A stretch of DNA of 14,273 bases from Ochromonadaceae sp. CCMP2298 (taxonomy: Eukaryota > Sar > Synurophyceae > Ochromonadales > Ochromonadaceae): assembly GCA_026770595.1 (NCBI GenBank), contig MU634220.1, positions 1 through 14,273 on the forward strand, given 5' to 3'. Numbering within the stretch: the first letter of the stretch is position 1; each line of letters begins with the position of its first letter. Positions 8,169 through 14,273 of this stretch are shown here, one piece after another. The position numbers and the translations under genes were made by a program. The notes under the pieces are model-generated. The model saw only the letters and a program-made list of their open reading frames with translations, made no database searches and had not been told where the DNA came from.

Positions 8169-11100
8169 TCACCTCCAACTCTTTTCTGCGCTCTCCATCT
8201 CCCTGGGCAGCAGCGAGGGCAAGAATTTCAGGCTGAACTTCCCCCCCAGGGTGCCCCTCTGCTGCCCCCCGGAGGAGAGGGGCAGCCCGCTGAAGTCTGT
8301 GGCGCGTATCTCGGAGGTGCTGCGGTGGATCAGGTGCGTCAGGGGTACCACGGCGCTGCCCAACTCGTGGTCCGAGGCGTTGACGAACTTCAGCAGCACG
8401 TGTGCGCCGAGCTCGCTGGACGCGCAGCCGAACATCTGAGGGTGAGGGTGCGGGTTGGGGGTTAGAGAGAGTAAATAGAAAGGGTTAAGACGTCGGGATG
8501 GGGGACGCAGGGGTGCCCTACCGTGTACGTGCTCGACGTGCTCACTGTGGCTCCAACCGCCCCAGAACTCGCACTCCCAGCACTGGTCGCGCCCTCCTTC
8601 CAGCGGAACGTGGACAGGGGGCGTAGCAGCTGCTCCTGCGTGAGCTTGTAATCGAAATCCGCCCCGCTCTGGTCCGCAGCCTGGAACTCGCTGTCGGTGC
8701 TCAGGTCCAACGCCTGTGAGAAGTCGAAGAGCTTTCTGTGGCTCAGCAGGGGGTCCTTGGAGGGTAGGGGGAACACCACGATGACTCGGAAGATGCGGCG
8801 GTCGTTCTTCTGCTCCTTCTTCTTCTTCTTCAAGGTCGCCACGAGCTTCGCGGTGTGCTTCATGTTCTTGCGCGCTTCCTTGCGCCCCTCCTCCTCCTCC
8901 AGCACGCGCTTGCGCCACTCCCCCTTCTGCGAGGTGTCCCAATCCATGCTGTCCGCCGCAGGAAACACATCCCCATCCTCCTCATCGCTATCGCCATAGT
9001 TAAAGCTGAACGTCTTGGAGACACTCTTGCCCAGCGTCGCGAAGATTGACTTCTTCCGGGAGGCGGTCTTCGGGGAGGGGGCTTTGCTCTCGAAGTCGCC
9101 AAAGTTCACTCCGAAGAATATAGACCGCTTCCTCTGCGCCGTGCTGCGCGCCCCGCCCGTCTCGATGTCCACCGTAGTGGCGAACTTTGTCTTCTTCTCC
9201 ACCGCTGTGTCCGCGAAGGCGGTGGGATTGGCGCTCTGCGACCTGGTCAGCCCCCTTCCCCGTCCCCCGAAAGAAGGCGGCAAAGAAGTCGGCCGCGACA
9301 GCTTCGGGGGCAAGGCGGCACTGTTTGGCACAGGGGTAGTGCCTTTTGCACGAGCCCCTGGGCCCTCTGCAACAACCCCCACACCAACACCAGCGCCAGT
9401 AGCGCCAGTAGCAGCGCCAGCAGATGCGTCGTGCAGGGGATTGCTGGTAAGAGCACTCTTCACACCCCCGACCCCCTTCACCTCCTTCATCTCTACAAAA
9501 ATCCCGCTCTTCGCCGCGAGGAATTCTCCATCCATGCCGCTGAGCCTGTCTACGATCGAGTCGGGGGGGTCGTCGGGGGGGTCGTCAGGGGGGTCGTCTT
9601 GGTCTGCTGCGTAGTGGCTGTCGAAGCTCACGCTAAGGCCGGATATGCTCAACTCGAACAATTCGAACTTGGGCGTGGAGGAGGCCTGCGCTGCGAAGGC
9701 GGGGGGGGAAATATTTTTGGAGGAGGTAGAGGTAGAGGAGTTCTGGAAGGAGACGGCAGCGTTCACCTCCAAAAGCACAGTCATCGACACGGCGCGGTGG
9801 TCGCTGACGCGCAGCTGGTCGCAGAAATCGTACCCCTGCACGGTGAGGCGGCGCTGTCTGTCGGGCAGTGAGTGCATCAGCACGCGGTCTGTGTAGCTGG
9901 GGGGGCGCAGCTTGGTCGCCGCCACTCGGGCAAATTCTTCGCCCTCCAGGCTGGCCTCGCTCTTCCGGCTGAGCTCCTGCACCTCCCCCGTGTTGGTGTA
10001 GCCCTGTATTATCTTCAGGGGGTCGGTGTAGTCTCCGCAGTCGCCATCGTCGTCTCCCTTCTTGCGCTTGTAGGTGGGGGGGAAGCAGGGCATGGGCTCG
10101 TCGAAGCCGCAGAAGGCGTCCCCGTCCTCCATGATCACCCGGAGCTCGTCCGCCCGCAGCACAGAGGACCACGCGCCCTTGGCGCTGCTGCGCGCCGCCT
10201 GCAGCAGCTTCAGCTCCTCCCTGCTGGGGAAGAGCGCGTCTGAGCGCACGCGCAGTAGGTTGTACCGCCGCTGCAGCCAATGCGGGTCGTCCTGCAGAGC
10301 AGACTTCTCCAGCAGACACGCTACCGCCACGCCGCTCAGAGAGCCCATCCCGCCGCCGGATGCGTTCGCGTCCATGCGATAGTTCATGTCGCCGAAGACC
10401 ATCACGTGGTCGTGCTGCAGGTGCAGATCGAAGCCCGCGTCTTCGGATGCTAGGATGACCTCCTTGAGTATGCAGTGCGCCGAGTCGTTGCGCTTGGAGA
10501 GCTTGGACTGCCCCTTGGAGTCGGAGGGCAGGTGGCAGGTGACGAAGCAGATACAGCTGTCGTGGATCTGCAGGCTCAAGCCCACGCCTCCCTTGTTCTG
10601 CGCAGTGGTCACGATCAGGTTCTTGCCAGTGGCCACGGTGCCCGTGGAGGGCACGATGGGCAGTATGTTGCGCTCGGACAGCTCGCTGACCTTCACGAAG
10701 AGCATCAGGGCGATGTACCCGTGATAGCCCAGAGAGGTGCTGCCCGAGCCGATCGAGGTGGTGAACAATGAGTAGGCGCTGGGGCCCCCCAGGTGCGCTA
10801 GGATGCTGTTGGAGAGGCCTACCAGGTCTAAGCACTCCTGCACCCCGATTGCGTACACGTCGTGGCCGGCTAGTATCCAGGCGCCCATGTCGGGCTGCAT
10901 GGATGCCAGCGTCGCCTCGCCCATGTTCAGAGTGCTGGTGAAGATGGAGTACTGCTTGGGCCGGTACTCGCACCCCTGCGGCCCGACTGAGGGGGCTTTC
11001 GGCGGCGTGCTCTTTGGCGTGCCGTCTCCGTCCCTCTTGTCTCCGTCCCTCCTGTCCCCGTCCCTCTCCTTGTCTCCCTTCGCAGGCGCGTCCACCATCA

Positions 11101-12069
11101 CCAGCAGTAGCTGCGAGGATGGCTTGATCTGGTCGTGCAGCACGAAGGAGGACCCTGACTTTTCCTGGATGCCCATGGCCGACACGATGCCGAATAAGTC
11201 TCCGAATGCAACTGCATTGAGAAACCCCTGCAGCGGCAGCATGATCACCTCCAGCACCGAGGTGGTGAAGACTGTGCGCTCCAGCCCCCACTCCACGAGT
11301 CTGTTGAGCACTGCGAAGAACCACACCACCACGAATATGGCCACGTAGAGGATGAGCTTCTTCTGCACAGTGGGGTAGGAGGTGAGCAGCTCCAGCAGCT
11401 GCAACTGCTTCGCCGACCTGCGCCAGCGCATATTCACAGCGCGCAGCACATCGGAGAGTAGGAATGCAATGGCTGTCCAGCAGACGAACAAGATGATGTC
11501 GAAGAAGCACAGCCTAATGGCCTCGTACCGCTTCTCTACCCAGCACCACAGGTAGGCATCGCCGTACACACCCGCACCCAGGAGCGAGAATGCCACCGCC
11601 CCCGATACGATGACAATCCCTATGGTGAATGAGCGCACTGACGCCTCCATCCTACTGGGGTGCTTATTGCGCACAATCCACTGCCGCATAGTGTAGGCCA
11701 TCAGCACTGTCCACAGCATGGCGGCCAGAGAGCACCACTCGATCACCAGAGCCTGTGTTCGTTAATGGAAGGCAATTAGTGACCAAGATATGGGAGCGCC
11801 GCAGTGCATCAAAATAGCAGAACAGCAGAAGAAAACATACGTACCTGCAGCTCGCAAAGCCCATGGACGCCTATAGCTGATCTACCAATTGCGTAGGCAA
11901 AGGCAAGAATGATGTCCAAAAAAAAGAGGAAAAAGAGCATCTTGTTCGCGATGTTCGATTTCCTCTCCCTCCAAATGCGCAGCGACATGTACGTGCATGC
12001 AATAATTGATATGCTGGCCGTACATGACTGTATGGCCTGTATTACAGATTCTTGTGTGTGGCTACTCAT
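8169..12069 (-). CDS. 7TM cAMP-receptor-like GPCR fused to inositol polyphosphate 5-phosphatase
   Basis: Three exons (12069-11845, 11752-8522, 8435-8169) join in phase 0 to a 1240-residue protein. The ATG follows an in-frame TGA at 12106-12108. Residues about 10-260 give seven hydrophobic helices (about 11-32, 44-64, 78-98, 115-138, 151-175, 204-224, 235-260). WCWV in the second outer loop (144-147), SYP before helix 6 and PLQGFLN in helix 7 (248-254) fit class E / Dictyostelium cAR-type receptors. After a charged RDGD-repeat linker (about 300-319) comes a 5-phosphatase domain, about 343-737. It has TLNMGE, DVYAIGVQE, NKGGVGLS, CHLPS, VFGDMNYRMD (527-536), PPTYK, PPSYTDRVL (692-700) and VSDHRAV (724-730), so the metal and catalytic residues appear intact. 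Such enzymes remove the 5-phosphate from phosphoinositides or inositol phosphates. A disordered region and a possible C2-type end follow. Likely a membrane receptor whose cytosolic tail is the enzyme; ligand and exact substrate are unknown. Confidence 0.9.
8436..8521 (-). other. Intron 2 of the receptor-phosphatase gene (86 nt)
   Basis: On the minus strand, TACACG|GTAGGG at 8522/8521 and CACCCTCAG|ATG at 8436/8435, phase 0. Two branch-like motifs (CTTAACC, TCTAACC) precede a pyrimidine-rich tract. Without splicing the protein would end in an unrelated 12-residue tail; with it, a conserved-looking beta-rich C-terminus of 88 residues is added. Confidence 0.85.
9561..9598. repeat. 12-bp tandem repeat coding DDPP
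   Basis: Three units of TC(G/A)GGGGGGTCG type on the plus strand. On the minus strand they encode DDPPDDPPDDPPD just after the 5-phosphatase domain, in the disordered region. The G runs make this prone to slippage and sequencing error. Confidence 0.8.
11024..11073. repeat. 15-bp tandem repeat coding the RDGDK/R linker
   Basis: Units start at 11024, 11039 and 11054 (GTCTCCGTCCCTCTT type). On the minus strand they encode the highly charged RDGDRRDGDKRDGDG linker between helix 7 and the phosphatase domain, which probably acts as a flexible spacer at the membrane face. Confidence 0.75.
11753..11844 (-). other. Intron 1 of the receptor-phosphatase gene (92 nt)
   Basis: On the minus strand, CTGCAG|GTACGTATG at 11845/11844 and GAACACAG|GCTCTG at 11753/11752. 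CATTAAC is a plausible branch site. The phase-0 join places CELQ next to ALVIEWC and so completes the loop into helix 3; the exon 2 frame has a TAA just upstream of the acceptor, which makes splicing necessary. Confidence 0.9.
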
Positions 12070-12809
12070 ACTGGGAGATATGAGCAGAAGAAAGGGAGCA
12101 GTGGTTCAGACTATCGGCTGGTGCTACTGTATCGGCCTCTCTGCACTTGTATCGGCCTCACTGCCAGATCAAGCTGGTCTGACTCGTCTCAGAACTCGCG
12201 AGTGTAGATCGAGAGCCTCAGCGAATGCTGCCTCAACGAAACGAGCTCATCCTGATCGATCTTTTTGACCCAAAGCAAAACGATGGAGCCAAAACAAGAT
12301 CGCTTTACCGGTAGGTTCCTACCGGTACCGTCAGAAGGGCCTAATTCCCTGCTAGGGAATTAGGCCCTTGGGAATTAGGCCCGGGCTCCCTGTTTTGCTC
12401 CATTTACCTGTTTACATTACGGTAACGCAGTTTACATTACCAGTTGTCATTTTTATATTACCGGTAACACAAGCCTATAATCAATTCTAGAACCTGTAGG
12501 AGCAATTTCGGAAGAAAGAGCTACAGATCCAGAGAGTATCTCATTTTCGGTTTTAGTATGGGGGAGCGCCCATGCCGTTTAGAAAAGAAGATATCTTCAG
12601 TTCGATACATAAGGCCTAGGAAATCGATTCCGAGTACCGTTGCATATATTCATATGCCTTGGACTGGAGGTTTACGAACAGGTTTCGAAAAGGTTGTGGC
12701 TCGGCCTCGCCTAAATTCCGATACCCCCTCGAGCAATTTAAAATTAAATTATTCCATTTGGTACTGATATCCCGAACCTCTATCGATCAAACGCGTTGCA
12801 CAGCTTGCT
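12070..12809. other. Intergenic region upstream of the receptor gene
   Basis: About 740 bases between two minus-strand genes, so it must hold the receptor promoter and the 3' region of the QPS-protein gene. Small plus-strand frames here (near 11909-12268 and 12558-12767) show no recognisable protein and have no supporting signal. The main structure is the nested fold-back at 12283-12403. Short palindromes are also present: TTACCGGTAA near 12461 and GAAGATATCTTC at 12587-12598. Confidence 0.55.
12283..12403. repeat. Nested fold-back element (121 bp)
   Basis: Outer arms ATGGAGCCAAAACA (12283-12296) and TGTTTTGCTCCAT (12391-12403) are inverted copies differing by one base of length. Inside are two perfect hairpins: ACCGGTAGG/TT/CCTACCGGT (12307-12326) and a 16-bp stem AAGGGCCTAATTCCCT with a 3-base loop (12335-12369). 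A third GGGAATTAGGCCC copy follows at 12370-12382. It codes for nothing visible. A small non-autonomous inverted-repeat element is one reading; no target-site duplication is obvious. A structured RNA or regulatory element is another. Confidence 0.55.
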
Positions 12810-14273
12810 CTACTCCAGCGGCTGCAGGAAGACTGTGTCTTCATACCAACTAAGCTTCTCCCTTAGCTCTATTTGAGGCTTCCAAACCCCTAATATAATA
12901 ATATCTCCAACGCGGGCACCCATGTGTCCACCTTGTACTTGTTGCTCTTGTACTTGTTCTTCGCCGCATCTGTCCTGAGGCTCACCTGCCTGCCCCGATG
13001 GCTGTCCTGGAGGTGCCGTTGGCTGTCCAGATGGCGACGTGGGATCACTCACCATACTCATACTCCTCATAACACTCGTACTCATCCTCAAACCTCATCT
13101 TTTTGAGAGACGGTTTTTCCACAGGCATCTTCAGCGGACTGGCAGGCAGCTCATCCTCACTATCCTCCTCCTCATACCTCGCCGGACCTATCTTCGCCGA
13201 CCCCCTCCCCTTGAGCCCAAGTTGAATGTCCGTGGTCCCTAGCCCGTCCTCCACTCCATCGTCAGGCGCGCAGGCCACCTTTCGCGATGAGACCTGATGC
13301 CTATAGCGCCACAAGAGCCACAGCGCCATCCCCGCGACTACCACCGCCACCGCAGAAAAAACTGTGGCGAATATCACAGTCTCTGAATCGTCGTCGTCTG
13401 ATTTCTCCAGCGCATCGACTGAAAAGTCACTGTAGCCCACAGAAGTTAAGTTGGCTAGAGAGAATTCCAAAGTGTTGACATTTGCCGCTGCCGCTTTGAG
13501 CCTCGTGGAGTAGGTGCCCGTGGTCATCGCCGTGTCCAGCAGAGAGTTCAGGGAGGAGAAGAGGAGCTCGGGGGTAGCGTAGCTCGTGCTGCTTAGCGGG
13601 ATCTCCACGCGGGTGCGGGAGATGATGGTCCAGGAGGTGGTCAGGCGGCGGCGGTTGTTGGGGGTACTCGTGTCGCCGTCATAGTAGATGCTGTCCACGG
13701 AAATACCAGTGGAGGCAGCGGTCGCACTCAGCACAGCGCTCTGGCCCGCTAGGGTGAGCGAGGCAGTGGAAACCCCAGTGAAGGTCAGCGCGAGGGACAA
13801 AGAGACGATGGGCGCGGTCTGCTGGGAGGGCGCCGCTGTGGGGCGGAAACTTGGGCGGACTGTGGGGGGGAAGGTGGTAGTGGGCTGAGCAGTGGGCTGC
13901 GATGAGGGGTTAGTGGAGGGCTGAGTTGAGGGCTGCGCCGAGGGCTGTGACGAGGGCTGTGTTGTTGGTGAACAAGAGGGTTGTGTAGAGGGCTGACTAG
14001 TAGGCTGTCCCGAGGGCTCCAACGTAGGCTGACTACTGGGCTGATCAGATGGCTGAGAGGAAGGTTGCCCAGATGGTTGGGAACTCGGTTGACCTGTCGG
14101 CTTCCCACTGGGCTGCATCGTCGGCTGATTAGTAGGCTGCCCCGAGGGCTGCGACGTAGGCTGAGAGCTGGGCTGAGCACTAGGACTGCTGCTGGGCTGA
14201 GAGCTGGGCTGAGCACTAGGACTACTGCTGGGCTGAGCAGAGGGCTGAGCACTAGGACTGCTGCTGGGCTGAG
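12810..14273 (-). CDS. QPS-repeat stalk, single-pass membrane protein (partial, 5' end outside the window)
   Basis: The frame is open from the right edge (first whole codon at 14271), so the start and any signal peptide lie outside. The first 51 codons plus about 90 more encode a Gln-Pro-Ser/Thr stalk (SQPSGQPSSQPS type). Next comes a beta-rich, Ser/Thr-rich segment of about 140 residues with RRRL, then YATPELLFSSLNSLLDTAM and a likely N-glycosylation site (NLT). A membrane helix follows (VIFATVFSAVAVVVAGMALWLLW), then a short basic stop-transfer RYRHQ and an acidic, Tyr-rich cytosolic tail. Such QPS-stalk surface proteins are frequent in heterokont algae; their function is unsettled, with adhesion or wall contact commonly suggested. 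The unspliced frame ends at TGA 13045-13047, directly after TATG|GTGAGT; splicing probably adds about 60 residues ending at TAG 12810. The layout is confident, the last exon less so. Confidence 0.75.
12986..13052 (-). other. Probable last intron of the QPS-protein gene (67 or 46 nt)
   Basis: Donor TATG|GTGAGT at 13053/13052, phase 1, with a TGA 6 bases into the intron. Two acceptors restore the downstream frame: GGCAG at 12986 (67 nt) or CTCCAG at 13007 (46 nt). The downstream frame then runs to TAG 12810-12812 and ends in WKPQIELREKLSWYEDTVF. The choice of acceptor is uncertain. Confidence 0.5.
13880..14273. repeat. 12-bp QPS(x) coding repeat array, with a 36-bp higher-order repeat at its edge
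   Basis: Degenerate 12-base units encode QPSx or QPTx over nearly 400 bases. Within 14166-14273 the string GCACTAGGACT recurs at 14177, 14213 and 14249, a strict 36-base period that encodes SSSPSAQPSxQP. The array continues beyond the window. Confidence 0.85.

Noticed and set aside
9633-11510. 625-codon minus-strand frame overlapping the phosphatase gene
   Set aside because: It is a shadow in another frame of the same strand, rich in Arg/Ala/His from GC-rich codons and with no domain. The true frame has all 5-phosphatase motifs.
14166-14273. Regular repeats as a possible CRISPR array
   Set aside because: The 36-bp units are contiguous coding repeats without unique spacers, in a eukaryotic gene.

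Overview
This is nuclear DNA of a eukaryotic microbe, most probably a stramenopile (alga or oomycete relative). Three things point there: GT-AG introns, a 7-transmembrane receptor fused to a phosphoinositide 5-phosphatase (a fusion layout known from oomycete 'GPCR bigrams'), and a type I membrane protein with a long QPSxQPS stalk of the kind common in heterokont algae. The species cannot be fixed from the sequence, and another protist lineage such as haptophytes is not excluded. Intron bounds here are my own reading, based on GT/AG signals and frame continuity.

Layout, left to right. (1) 48-2498, minus: ankyrin-repeat protein with a long disordered C-terminal half; it probably continues leftward through an intron out of the window. 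(2) 2499-3279: divergent promoter region with a perfect palindrome holding two facing CCAAT boxes. (3) 3280-4611, plus: eEF1B gamma, complete and intronless. (4) 4612-5839: non-coding, AT-rich, with an AGT-type microsatellite. (5) 5840-7926, plus: unrecognised basic/helical protein in two exons, with a possible second, in-frame, optional intron. (6) 7927-8168: short convergent 3' region with evenly spaced TGTA motifs. (7) 8169-12069, minus: the highlight, a three-exon gene for a cAMP-receptor-like (class E) 7TM receptor fused to an intact inositol polyphosphate 5-phosphatase domain and a possible C2-type C-terminus. (8) 12070-12809: intergenic, holding a compact nested fold-back element. (9) 12810-14273, minus: QPS-repeat single-pass membrane protein, 5' end outside the window, with a probable short last intron.

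The genes do not form a pathway or an operon. The ankyrin gene and eEF1B gamma share a divergent promoter region; the unknown helical gene and the receptor-phosphatase end tail to tail. The receptor-phosphatase implies a direct one-protein route from an extracellular signal to phosphoinositide turnover, without a separate G-protein-coupled phospholipase step; that is inference from domain order.
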